From Sphingomonas sp. YR710 (lineage in GTDB: Bacteria; Pseudomonadota; Alphaproteobacteria; Sphingomonadales; Sphingomonadaceae), in NCBI RefSeq assembly GCF_900101455.1, contig NZ_FMZJ01000006.1:124001-188000 (forward strand): a DNA stretch of 64,000 nt. Reading direction: 5' to 3'. This document shows, piece after piece, positions 44,317-52,822 of the stretch. Position 1 is the first letter of the stretch, and every line of letters starts with the position of its first letter. The notes under the pieces were generated by a model. The model was not told the DNA's origin. It was given only the letters and a program-made list of their open reading frames with translations, and ran no database searches. Both the position numbers and the translations under genes were made by a program.

Positions 44317-44658
44317 CTACACGCCCAATCCCAATAAGGCCTTTAGCTTGGCCTGCGTCTCGACGAGAACAGGCGCCGACACCTTGCCTTTGAACGACGC
44401 CTGGCGCGCGCGCCAATCCAAACTCTTGATCTGGTCAGACAGTACAGCGCTCGGCGGTTGCTGGCTGACAACGACCTCGAATGGGTAGCCCTTGATCTTC
44501 GAGGTCATCGGACAGCAGATCATCATGCCCCGGATCTTGTTGTAGCGAGCAGGCGACAACACCAGCGCGGGACGGTGCCCAGCCTGCTCGTGACCTGCTT
44601 GTGGATCGAACTGCAACCAGACGATGTCTCCGGCTTCGGGAACATAAGCGCTCACCAT
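44317..44658 (-). CDS. mazF: MazF-type endoribonuclease toxin
   Basis: 113 residues of the MazF/PemK fold: PEAGDIVWLQFDPQAGHEQAGHRPALVLSP style start, DQIKSLDWRAR as the usual conserved loop, and TQAKLKALLGL end. It cuts mRNA when not bound by MazE. Its ATG overlaps the mazE stop by 7 bases, giving an antitoxin-first operon. Confidence 0.9.
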   Translation of the reverse strand: MVSAYVPEAGDIVWLQFDPQAGHEQAGHRPALVLSPARYNKIRGMMICCPMTSKIKGYPFEVVVSQQPPSAVLSDQIKSLDWRARQASFKGKVSAPVLVETQAKLKALLGLGV

Positions 44659-44927
44659 GCTTCGTTGCCAACCTCCGGCCCGAAATCGACAAGATCGGGA
44701 AAGGTGTCCGGCACCATGCCGGCGAGCAACTGCTCAAGGTCGTAACTAGGTGCCGCGAGTGGCTCGATGATAATCCGGCCACCCTCCTCGCGCACGTCGA
44801 CCGCCTGATCGATCCGCAGAGCCGCCGCGGCCATCACCGACGCTGGTATGCGCACCGAAGCGCTGTTACCCCACTTTTTGACGTGAACCTGCACGAGCGA
44901 CTCCATGTATCGACATTCACGATACAT
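44652..44927 (-). CDS. mazE: MazE-type antitoxin
   Basis: About 91 residues. AbrB-like N-terminus VHVKKWGNSASVRIP, a typical MazE feature, then an acidic C-terminal tail that would occupy the MazF active site. Starts at 44906 (MESLVQ...), 44927 and 44945 are in frame; GAGGGG lies 5 bases before 44927, so that one is used. An exact palindrome covers the first codons. Confidence 0.85.
   Translation of the reverse strand: MYRECRYMESLVQVHVKKWGNSASVRIPASVMAAAALRIDQAVDVREEGGRIIIEPLAAPSYDLEQLLAGMVPDTFPDLVDFGPEVGNEAW
44905..44927. promoter_or_regulatory. Palindromic operator over the mazE start
   Basis: ATGTATCG (44905-44912) and CGATACAT (44920-44927) form an exact 8-base inverted repeat with a 7-base spacer. 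Toxin-antitoxin operons usually autorepress through MazE-bound palindromes at this position. Confidence 0.55.
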
Positions 44928-45107
44928 ACGCCCCTCAACCTTCAACGCAAAGCGAATTGGGGTTCGTGCCGTAACGGCTCAGTCGATGATGCAGCGTGAT
45001 GGGTATGTCATCACCGGAACAGCGGCTCATTAAACGCCTTCAATTGACAGCTGCGGAGGGTGGAAAATAGCCGGACCGCTGCGTCATTGTCGGCACGAGG
45101 GCGGCGG

Positions 45108-45302
45108 TTACGCTTCGCGCCAACGATCCCACACCATTTTGGCGGACCAGACGGCAAGTCCTAGAACAATTATGCCAAGTGGCACAGCCGCCAGCCTCCA
45201 TTCCGTGAGACACACTATCGAAAACCCGAAGAAAACCGCTGTTAGCAGCAGGCCACAAGCTATTCGGATAAAGCGCTCAATATGTCGACCAGTGATTCTC
45301 AC
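45108..45302 (-). CDS. Small two-helix membrane protein, unknown function
   Basis: 64 residues with hydrophobic stretches IACGLLLTAVFFGFSIVCL and LAAVPLGIIVLGLAVWSAK separated by a short loop, ending in a basic tail. The GTG start has no clear ribosome site. Family unknown; could be a small membrane protein or spurious. Confidence 0.4.
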   Translation of the reverse strand: MRITGRHIERFIRIACGLLLTAVFFGFSIVCLTEWRLAAVPLGIIVLGLAVWSAKMVWDRWREA

Positions 45303-45446
45303 ACGTTATGATAGCAACTGATGCCAAGCATGGAATGCTGACGCAGACAGGCCGCCCAACGGCGGCTTGAAGAAAGCATCTCGCCTTTTGGGTCCGACTT
45401 GGGTCGATAGCCGTCCTGACGTTCGGGACGCACGCCCCCGCCCGGA

Positions 45447-46142
45447 TCAGCTCTTCGACAGCGCGATCATCTTGCCCGAATAGACCACCGGCCCGGTCGG
45501 CGCCCCGGTCGGTGATCCGCCGATCGGCTCGACCGAGACCGCTATCGTGGTATCGAGCGCCGGATCGACCTTCATATGGCTGAGCGCGGCAGCGCCTTCC
45601 TTCGGCATCAGCCCGATCGATTTCGGCGCGGCCTTGCCGGCGATCACCCACAGCTCCAGGCTATGGCCCGGCCGGGGGCTGACATTGACGGGCACGACCC
45701 GCATCCGACCGCTGCCGGCATCATAAGTGACCAGCAGCGCCGGCGATCCGCCTTCGCTGCTCAGCGCCGCGATCTGCTGAGCAAAGCCTTGCGGGGCCTG
45801 GGCAATGATCGGCGCGGGCGGCGCAGGGCGTGGGCGCAGCGCCAGTCCGCTCGTCACGACCGCGAGCAAGGCAGCGGCGACCGTCGCGATCTTCCAACGC
45901 CATACCGGCTGATTGTCGTTCGCTGCGGGCCGCGTCGCCATGTCGATCCGCGACCACATATCAGCCGGAACGACGGCGTCGGGCGCGGTCAGCAAGAGCG
46001 GCGCCAATCGCTGCTGCCAATCGGCGACGAGCGCCACCGCCCCGGGATCGGTCATCAACCGGCGGGCAAAGGCGCGCTGCTCGGCCACATCGAGCGTGCC
46101 GAGCACATATTCGCCGGCGGTCATCGACAGGTCATCAGCCAT
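45447..46142 (-). CDS. Anti-sigma factor (RskA-like)
   Basis: About 231 residues. A cytosolic N-terminus (MTAGEYVLGTLDVAEQ) precedes one membrane helix near residue 85 (WKIATVAAALLAVVTSGLAL), then a periplasmic RskA-like C-terminal domain with LLVTYDAGSGRMRVVPV and LELWVIAGKAAPKSIG. It should hold the sigma factor encoded immediately upstream. The ATG overlaps the sigma gene by 8 bases. Signal unknown. Confidence 0.85.
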   Translation of the reverse strand: MADDLSMTAGEYVLGTLDVAEQRAFARRLMTDPGAVALVADWQQRLAPLLLTAPDAVVPADMWSRIDMATRPAANDNQPVWRWKIATVAAALLAVVTSGLALRPRPAPPAPIIAQAPQGFAQQIAALSSEGGSPALLVTYDAGSGRMRVVPVNVSPRPGHSLELWVIAGKAAPKSIGLMPKEGAAALSHMKVDPALDTTIAVSVEPIGGSPTGAPTGPVVYSGKMIALSKS

Positions 46143-46671
46143 CAAGGCACGCCTTGAGCCGCGCCAGGCTGCGATGCAGCCAGGATTTGATCGTTCCCAT
46201 CGGATGGCCGAGCCGTTCAGCCAGTTCCTCACGGCTGTCGCCATGGAGATAGGCCGCGACGACCAGCTTGCGCTGATCGGCATCGAGCCGCCCGAGGCAG
46301 ATCTGGAGCGCGGTCAGCGCTTCGGCCGACGGGCCTGCGCCACCGTCGACGATCATGTCCAGTTCGACGCTTTCGTCGCGGGTGCGGCCGGCGGGATGCG
46401 CGCGGCGATGCAGGTCGATCGCGACGTTGCGGGCGATCGTCGCCATCCACGTGATCGGGCTGCCGCGCGAGGCGTCATACCCTGCGGCGTTACGCCAGAT
46501 CTTCACATATGCATCCTGCATCGCATCTTCAGCCATTGATCGTTCAGGCAATATACGCAGGATAATTCCGAAAAGTTTCGCAGACGTTCTCGTATAGAGG
46601 TCGGCATACGCCGCGCGGTCGCCATCGCCTGCCGCCAGCAGCAGATCGGCCAGATTTGCCTCGCTTGTCAT
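46135..46671 (-). CDS. ECF sigma factor (SigK-like)
   Basis: 178 residues. Region 2 (LFGIILRILPERSMAEDAMQDAYVKIWRNA) and region 4 (LVVAAYLHGDSREELAERLGHPMGTIKSWLHRSLARL) of the ECF family, most like SigK given the downstream RskA-type anti-sigma. The ATG overlaps the moaE stop as ATGA, an unusual place for a sigma gene. Confidence 0.88.
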   Translation of the reverse strand: MTSEANLADLLLAAGDGDRAAYADLYTRTSAKLFGIILRILPERSMAEDAMQDAYVKIWRNAAGYDASRGSPITWMATIARNVAIDLHRRAHPAGRTRDESVELDMIVDGGAGPSAEALTALQICLGRLDADQRKLVVAAYLHGDSREELAERLGHPMGTIKSWLHRSLARLKACLDG

Positions 46672-47129
46672 GCCCTGCTCCAGCGCGCGGCGGCGATGTC
46701 ATCGGCCTCGCGCGCATCGACCCACTGGCTGTGGCCGTCTTCAAAATACTCTTTCTTCCAGAAGGGCGCCCTGGTCTTCAGCCAGTCGATGAGGAATGCG
46801 CAGGCCTCCAGCGCCGACGCGCGATGCGAGGAGGCGGCGGCGGCCAACACGATTCGCTCCCCGGGCACCAGCCGGCCATGGCGGTGGATGATCGTGGCGC
46901 CGATCAGCGACCAGCGATCGACGGCATCGCGTGCGATCGCGGCCAGTGCGTCGTGCGTCATGCCCGGATGATGTTCCAGTTCCATCGCCGTCAGCCCCTT
47001 CCCGCCCCGCACGATCCCCGTGAAACTGGCCACCGCACCGCCGCCCAGCGCCTCGAGCCGCGCAAGTTCGCCGCCGACGTCGATATCGTCGGCAGTCACC
47101 CATATCCTGATCGGATCGGCGGCGATCAT
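46668..47129 (-). CDS. moaE: Molybdopterin synthase catalytic subunit MoaE
   Basis: 153 residues. FTGIVRGGKG, the HHPGMTHD region, and catalytic lysines K125-K126 in PFWKKEYFEDG. With MoaD it converts precursor Z to molybdopterin. Overlaps moaD by 4 bases upstream and the sigma gene by 4 bases downstream. Confidence 0.93.
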   Translation of the reverse strand: MIAADPIRIWVTADDIDVGGELARLEALGGGAVASFTGIVRGGKGLTAMELEHHPGMTHDALAAIARDAVDRWSLIGATIIHRHGRLVPGERIVLAAAASSHRASALEACAFLIDWLKTRAPFWKKEYFEDGHSQWVDAREADDIAAARWSRA

Positions 47130-47389
47130 CCGCCGGTCACCGGCGGAAACAGCGCGATTTCACGCGCGCCGGCAATCGCGGCATCCGCGCCGACAAACGC
47201 CTGGTCGATCGCCGCTCGCAACCGGGCGCGATCGCCGAAGGCCTCGGCATAGCCGCCGCCGCGGGCCGACAGCCAATCGACGAGATCGGCCACCGTCACG
47301 ATATCGGCCGGAGGCGATACCGTCTCGCGGCTGCGCCCGATCGCCTCACGCACACGCGCAAAATAGAGGATTTCGATCGCCACGCCCAC
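47126..47389 (-). CDS. moaD: Molybdopterin synthase sulfur carrier MoaD
   Basis: 87 residues, ubiquitin-like beta-grasp, ending in the essential diglycine PVTGG, which carries the thiocarboxylate. Starts 6 bases after pgsA and overlaps moaE. Confidence 0.93.
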   Translation of the reverse strand: MGVAIEILYFARVREAIGRSRETVSPPADIVTVADLVDWLSARGGGYAEAFGDRARLRAAIDQAFVGADAAIAGAREIALFPPVTGG

Positions 47390-47395
47390 CTGCCG

Positions 47396-47944
47396 TCAAT
47401 CCATATGCTTTACGCCGACGCGCAGATAATCCCAACCCGTGATCAATGTCAGCGCCGCGGCGGCCCACAGGCTGAACAGACCCACCGATCGAACCCACGC
47501 CCAGTGCGGTATGGCGCCGCCGAGGATGATCGCACCGAGCGAGACAAGCTGGAACGTCGTCTTCCATTTCGCCAGTTTGCTGACCGGCACCGATACGCGC
47601 AAGCCCGCGAGAAACTCCCGCAAGCCGGACACAGCAAGCTCGCGCAACAGGATGACGAGCGCTGCGATCGCATCCAATCCCGCCACGTCCCGCGTGAAGA
47701 TCAGCATGACGATCACGGCGGCAACCATGATCTTGTCGGCGATCGGATCGAGAAAGATCCCGAGCTTCGAGACCGCGCCCTGTGCGCGGGCCAGATAACC
47801 GTCAAAATAATCGGTGACTGCCATCAAGGCGTAAAGAGCAAAGGCCAATGCATATTCGAAGCGTGTGGGCGACCATAGCAGGAACACCAGAATGGGCACT
47901 GCGAAGATACGCGAGAGCGTGAGAATGTTGGGCAGGGTCAACAT
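47396..47944 (-). CDS. pgsA: CDP-diacylglycerol-glycerol-3-phosphate phosphatidyltransferase PgsA
   Basis: 182 residues. CDP-alcohol transferase signature DYFDGYLARAQGAVSKLG with FLDPIADK, plus several membrane helices. It makes phosphatidylglycerophosphate. First gene of the pgsA-moaD-moaE-sigma-anti-sigma run, all overlapping or 6 bases apart. Confidence 0.94.
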   Translation of the reverse strand: MLTLPNILTLSRIFAVPILVFLLWSPTRFEYALAFALYALMAVTDYFDGYLARAQGAVSKLGIFLDPIADKIMVAAVIVMLIFTRDVAGLDAIAALVILLRELAVSGLREFLAGLRVSVPVSKLAKWKTTFQLVSLGAIILGGAIPHWAWVRSVGLFSLWAAAALTLITGWDYLRVGVKHMD

Positions 47945-48117
47945 GCAATGCCTGCCTTAGCCCGGTTAAACCCTCGGGGGGAAGCGGGCGATTTGCCGCA
48001 ATCGCGGAAATCGCCAGCCGCGCTCGCACGTTCCCACTTGGACCTTGGCGTTTCAATCGGCTATGGCGACGCCGAGACGATGCCCGGCGAGAACAACAGA
48101 AGGCGCAGTATCCCCGC

Positions 48118-49383
48118 ATGACCCCATCATTCCGGCTTCTCGCCAAACGCCGGTTCCTGCCGTTGTTTACCACCCAGATGCTGGGGGCCTTCAACGACAA
48201 CCTGTTCCGCACCGCGATGATCGTGCTGGTCATCTATGGCATCTACAACGACCCCGCGCAGGAAGCCGCATTCAGCGCCATTGCCGGCGGATTGTTCATC
48301 CTGCCGTTCTTCCTGCTGTCGGCCTTGTCCGGCCAGCTTGCCGATTGCCATGACAAGGCAACGATCATCCGCATCATCAAGACCGCCGAAATCGCGATCA
48401 TGGTGGTCGGGGCGGGCGGATTGCTGCTGCACAACATCACGATGATGTTGATCGCCCTGTTTTCGATGGGGGCCCATTCGACGTTCTTCGGCCCGATCAA
48501 ATATGCAATCCTGCCGCAGCATCTCGAGGAGGATCAGGTTCTGCCGGGAACCGGCCTGGTCGAAGCCGGCACCTATATCGCCATATTGGGCGGCACGATC
48601 GTCGGTGGCGTCATCTCGTCAACCCATGCCGCGGCCGGCGTCCTGATCGTCGCGGTGATCGGATGGTTCAGCGGCCGCCAGGTGCCCCCTGCCCCGCCGA
48701 TGACCCAGGATGCGGGCGTGGATTTCCACATCATCCGATCCTCGATCAAACTCGTTTCCGATACGATGCATATTCCCCGACTGTTTCTGGCGATCATGGC
48801 GATCAGCTTCTTCTGGGCGCAGGGCGCAATCCTTGCCGCGCAATTCCCGCCGCTCGTGAAGAATGTGCTGGGCGCGAACCAGCAGGTCGCAACCCTGATT
48901 CTCGCCATCTTCTCGATCGGCGTCGCGATCGGATCGGTCGCGATCAACCGCCTGCTGAAGGGTGCCGTTTCGGCGCGCTTCGCACCGGCGGCCTCGCTGG
49001 GCATGGGCCTGTTCGTCTGCGATCTGTGGTGGACGTCGCACAATTGGCCCCCGGTTGCGGGCCCCTTGATCGATCTGCCGCAGTTTCTGCTGCTTCCTCG
49101 CGCGGAACGCGTGATGATCGATCTGCTCGGTATTGCGATATCGGGCGGAATGTTCGTCGTCCCGCTTTATGCGTTCCTCACGACAACAGTCCACAAGACC
49201 CAGACGGCACGCACCGTGGCCGCCAACAATATCGTCAATTCCGGGGCGATGGTGATGGCGACCGTCCTGCTCGCCATTTTCGTATGGTGCGGTGTTTCCG
49301 TGGCCGAAACACTGTTGATGGTGGCGGTGGCGAGCATAGGCGGCGCGACCATCGCCTGGAAGCTGCACAAGGCCTGCGACTAG
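48118..49383 (+). CDS. LplT-like MFS transporter
   Basis: 421 residues, about twelve helices. The start LPLFTTQMLGAFNDNLFRTAM and FFGPIKYAILPQHL are hallmarks of LplT, which flips lysophospholipids; in many relatives it is fused to an acyltransferase, absent here. It lies beside pgsA (divergent), keeping a phospholipid theme. Exact substrate inferred. Confidence 0.85.
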   Translation: MTPSFRLLAKRRFLPLFTTQMLGAFNDNLFRTAMIVLVIYGIYNDPAQEAAFSAIAGGLFILPFFLLSALSGQLADCHDKATIIRIIKTAEIAIMVVGAGGLLLHNITMMLIALFSMGAHSTFFGPIKYAILPQHLEEDQVLPGTGLVEAGTYIAILGGTIVGGVISSTHAAAGVLIVAVIGWFSGRQVPPAPPMTQDAGVDFHIIRSSIKLVSDTMHIPRLFLAIMAISFFWAQGAILAAQFPPLVKNVLGANQQVATLILAIFSIGVAIGSVAINRLLKGAVSARFAPAASLGMGLFVCDLWWTSHNWPPVAGPLIDLPQFLLLPRAERVMIDLLGIAISGGMFVVPLYAFLTTTVHKTQTARTVAANNIVNSGAMVMATVLLAIFVWCGVSVAETLLMVAVASIGGATIAWKLHKACD

Positions 49384-49452
49384 GATCTGCTCCCCCGATA
49401 CGCCCGGCGGATACACTGCGGGTCGAGCGCGTTTGGATCGTCGACGTGGACT

Positions 49453-49467
49453 GTGGAATGATTCCAC
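49453..49467. promoter_or_regulatory. Exact palindrome upstream of the NRAMP gene
   Basis: GTGGAAT-G-ATTCCAC is a perfect 7-1-7 palindrome, 20 bases before the NRAMP start. The position suits an operator; the regulator is unknown. Confidence 0.4.
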
Positions 49468-49487
49468 CATAAGGCATCGGAAACCAA

Positions 49488-50789
49488 ATGATGAGCTCGG
49501 ACATCGCCGACTTGCCCGAGATCGTCAAACAGCCACCCCGCCCGAAATTGCTCCAGATCATGGGGCCTGGCCTGATCACCGGGGCGTCCGACGACGATCC
49601 CAGCGGTATCGCAACCTATAGCCAGGCCGGCGCGCAATTCGGCTTCGATCTTGGCTGGACGCTGCTCCTGAGCTGGCCATTGATGTGTGCGATTCAGGAA
49701 ATTAGCGCCCGGATCGGCCGGGTCACCGGCCGCGGTCTCGCCGGCAACCTCAAGCAGCATTATCCACGCGCTATTCTGGCAGTGATCGTGCCCCTGCTGG
49801 TGATTGCCAATGTCATCAATATCGGCGCGGATCTCGGCGCGATGGCGGCGGCCCTCCAATTGCTGATCGGCGGGCCCGCCTTCGCTTATGTCGCGCTGTT
49901 TGCGGTCCTGTCGGTGCTGCTCGAGATCTTCCTGCGCTATTCCCGCTATGTTTCCGTTCTCAAATGGCTGACATTGTCGCTATTTGCCTATGTCGCCGTC
50001 GTGCTGGTGGTGCATACGCCCTGGCCCACCGTCGCCCATCACCTGATCCTTCCGCACATCAGCTTCACCGCATCCTATCTGACGGTGGTTGTGGCGATTC
50101 TGGGCACCACGATCAGCCCGTATCTGTTCTTCTGGCAGGCCGAGGAGGAAGCCGAGGAGACACGCGAGCGTGATGGTGCGAAGCCGCTTGAGCGGGCCCC
50201 CGAACAGGCGCCGGCCGAAATCCAACGCATTCGGATCGATACCTATATCGGCATGGGTTTTTCCAATCTCGTCGCCTTGTTCATCCTGCTGGCGACCGCC
50301 ACGACCCTGCATGCCAGAGGCGTGACCGATATTCAGACCTCGGCGCAGGCAGCGCAGGCGCTGCTGCCGGTTGCGGGCCACTTCGCGTTTCTGATCTTCG
50401 CGCTCGGTATTATCGGCACCGGCATGCTGGCGCTGCCTGTACTTGCCGGTTCATCTGCTTTTGCCACCGGCGAAGCGCTCGGCTGGCATGTCGGCTTGTC
50501 GCGCAAACCACACCGCGCAAAGGCCTTCTATGCCGTGATCGCGGTGGCGACACTCATCGGAGCGGCTCTGAATTTCTCGCCGATCGATCCGATCAAGGCG
50601 TTGTTCTGGAGCGCGGTGGTGAACGGCGTGGTCGCGGTTCCCGTCATGGTGATGGTGATGCGGCTCGCCAGCCGCAGCGATGCGATGGGCGCCTTCACCA
50701 TTTCGCGCGGATTGCAGGTCACCGGCTGGCTGGCGACGATCGTGATGGCAGCGGCGGCAATCGGCATGTTTGCAACCGCGGGCGTCTGA
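49488..50789 (+). CDS. NRAMP-family transporter, non-canonical
   Basis: 433 residues, eleven helices. TM1 has DDPSGIATY at about 36-44 in place of the usual DPGN, and the TM6 region reads TTISPYLFFWQ at about 207-217 in place of MPH. Canonical NRAMP proteins use those residues for Mn2+/Fe2+. This subtype may carry another cation such as Mg2+ or not be a transition-metal transporter. Two adjacent ATG codons; the first is used. Confidence 0.85.
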   Translation: MMSSDIADLPEIVKQPPRPKLLQIMGPGLITGASDDDPSGIATYSQAGAQFGFDLGWTLLLSWPLMCAIQEISARIGRVTGRGLAGNLKQHYPRAILAVIVPLLVIANVINIGADLGAMAAALQLLIGGPAFAYVALFAVLSVLLEIFLRYSRYVSVLKWLTLSLFAYVAVVLVVHTPWPTVAHHLILPHISFTASYLTVVVAILGTTISPYLFFWQAEEEAEETRERDGAKPLERAPEQAPAEIQRIRIDTYIGMGFSNLVALFILLATATTLHARGVTDIQTSAQAAQALLPVAGHFAFLIFALGIIGTGMLALPVLAGSSAFATGEALGWHVGLSRKPHRAKAFYAVIAVATLIGAALNFSPIDPIKALFWSAVVNGVVAVPVMVMVMRLASRSDAMGAFTISRGLQVTGWLATIVMAAAAIGMFATAGV

Positions 50790-50850
50790 CGGCAGCACTG
50801 GACGCGCGACGAAGAATAGCCAACAATCACGGCTTGAAGGAGATGCAGCG

Positions 50851-51621
50851 ATGAAGACCCGTCATACCCTGGCTGCCATGCTGAGCGGCGCGATCCTTGT
50901 CGCGGCGCCGGCTTTCGCCGTTTCGCTGCCGCCCAACATTGCCGGCGCAGTAGCCGACACATCCCGCCCCGCCAAGGACAGCGATCGCGATGTGGCCCGC
51001 AAGCCCGGCGATATGCTGGTCTTCGCGAAGGTCAAAACCGGTGAGACCGTGATCGATTTGATGCCGGGCGGCGGATACTTCACACGACTGTTCAGCACCG
51101 CGGTGGGGCCGAAGGGCACGGTGTTCGCGGTGACGCCCAAGACCTTCGTCGATCGCCGCGCCGCGCGCCCGCCGACGGCGCCGCCACTGCCGCCGCCGGT
51201 CTCGTCCGAGCCCGGCCGTGGGAATGTTCATGAGGTTGACGGCACCGCAACCTCGCTGGCGACACCAGCACCGGCCGATCTGGTCTGGACGTCGGAAAAT
51301 TATCACGACGTCCACATTTATGCCGGGGCGGATGGCGTCGCGGCGCTCAACAAGGCGGTGTACGCCGCGCTGAAGCCCGGCGGACTCTATATCATCGCCG
51401 ATCATTCGGCGGCGCCCGGCATAGACGAGGCCGGCATAAAGGCCCTCCATCGCATCGACGCGGCAACGGTGAGGAAGGAAGTACTCGCCGCAGGCTTCGT
51501 GGCCGATGGCGAAACCAGCGCGATCGCCAACCCGGCCGACCCCCACACACTCAACGTGTTCGATCCCGCCATTCGCGGAAAGACCGATCAATTCGTCCTG
51601 CGTTTCCGCAAGCCCAAATGA
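50851..51621 (+). CDS. Exported SAM-methyltransferase-like protein
   Basis: About 256 residues. A Sec signal (MKTRHTLAAMLSGAILVAAPAFAV) is followed by VIDLMPGGGYFTRLFSTAVG, like motif I of class I methyltransferases, and ALKPGGLYIIADHS, like the later motifs. An exported SAM enzyme is unusual since SAM is cytosolic; the protein may be inactive, or have another ligand. The ATG at 50851 is preceded by AAGGAGA. Conserved in related bacteria to my knowledge; substrate unknown. Confidence 0.75.
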   Translation: MKTRHTLAAMLSGAILVAAPAFAVSLPPNIAGAVADTSRPAKDSDRDVARKPGDMLVFAKVKTGETVIDLMPGGGYFTRLFSTAVGPKGTVFAVTPKTFVDRRAARPPTAPPLPPPVSSEPGRGNVHEVDGTATSLATPAPADLVWTSENYHDVHIYAGADGVAALNKAVYAALKPGGLYIIADHSAAPGIDEAGIKALHRIDAATVRKEVLAAGFVADGETSAIANPADPHTLNVFDPAIRGKTDQFVLRFRKPK

Positions 51622-51675
51622 TCGGTGCGGTACTGTCGGGATCGGGAATGTTCCGCGATCCTGACAGCACCGGCA

Positions 51676-52755
51676 TCAGGCGCGCGTTGGAAGCGAGCGA
51701 TCCACCTGTGGCAGCCAACCCCGCATCAGATCCGGCAACTGGGCGACCACGAATCGCCGCGCCACATGCCAGAAGGCAGACAGCAGCAGCAATGCCGATC
51801 CGATGATCAGGGCGGTGATCCCAAAGGCAAGATCAACCGCACCCGCCTGTTCGATCAGGCTGCTGATCGCATAGAGGACATAGGCAAGCGCCGACACCAT
51901 CAGCGCGCGGCGATCGATCGCCAGCGCGATGAGGCCGATGATCAGGTAAAGCAGGATCACCAGCCCTGCCCTGGTCGGGTCCGCCGAACCGTGCAGCAGG
52001 CCGAGCAGCGAGAAGATCGGATGCACGATCATCGGCGCGGCCAGCAGATGAAGCCAGAAGGCGACATCGGAACGGCGGGTCTGCCGCGCCGGATCGCTGA
52101 TGTCCCACTTCATCGCCAGGCCGAACACACCAATGCCGCACAGCAGGATGACGATGGTAATCCTGTCACCGATCGCCGGGAAGGCCGCCAGCGCCAGCAG
52201 CAGCGCCAATCCCGCGACTGTGGCGGCACCGGCCGCAATCGTGATCGGCACATGGAAGCGCCGCCAGTGCAGCCATACCGCCCCGCCGGTCACCGCGGCC
52301 ACGCCGCTGAGCAGCAATGCGCCGCTCCGGCTATGTTCCGGATCGATTCTGCCGACGAGCAATGTGCCCAGTCCCACGAACGTTCCGCCCGCAAAGGCCA
52401 GCAGCAACAGGATGCTGGGCAGCGCCATGCGCCGTTCCCTGGTAAAATATTCGGCGAGCCCCCAGGCGGTCGCCGCCACGAGCAACCCGGCCGCCGGCGA
52501 TGGCCCGCCTTCGGGCGCGCCGATCCGCAGCGCATTGCCGATCCAGCCCACCGCCACCAGCATCAGCACGGCGGCGATCGATACGAATATGTCGTTGAAG
52601 CCGGTCAGCAGCCGGAAATGCTCTTCATCAACGATTTCGGTCGAACGCGATCGCGCGACAAAATCGCGGAATGCCGCAGCTTCCCGTGCGCTGAGCGCTC
52701 CGGCCTCCACCGCGCTATCAATATCCGACTCGCTGTACATGGCGTCGCTCTCCAT
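51676..52755 (-). CDS. DUF2157 multi-pass membrane protein
   Basis: About 359 residues with a soluble N-terminal ~70 residues (SESDIDSAVEAGALSAREAAAFRDFV) and about ten hydrophobic helices, as in DUF2157/DUF4401 proteins. Function unknown. Starts at 52755 or 52740 are both ATG. It is convergent with the exported methyltransferase-like gene and lies 67 bases after the phoB stop. Confidence 0.7.
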   Translation of the reverse strand: MESDAMYSESDIDSAVEAGALSAREAAAFRDFVARSRSTEIVDEEHFRLLTGFNDIFVSIAAVLMLVAVGWIGNALRIGAPEGGPSPAAGLLVAATAWGLAEYFTRERRMALPSILLLLAFAGGTFVGLGTLLVGRIDPEHSRSGALLLSGVAAVTGGAVWLHWRRFHVPITIAAGAATVAGLALLLALAAFPAIGDRITIVILLCGIGVFGLAMKWDISDPARQTRRSDVAFWLHLLAAPMIVHPIFSLLGLLHGSADPTRAGLVILLYLIIGLIALAIDRRALMVSALAYVLYAISSLIEQAGAVDLAFGITALIIGSALLLLSAFWHVARRFVVAQLPDLMRGWLPQVDRSLPTRA

Positions 52756-52822
52756 AGCCTGCGAGCGCGATTACCATATGCGTATTAATACAGCAATACA
52801 GTTGCCACCCGACAGCGAGCGA

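Noticed and set aside
44059-45302. Defence island around mazEF
   Set aside because: Only a toxin-antitoxin pair with small unknown proteins; no defence gene is next to it.
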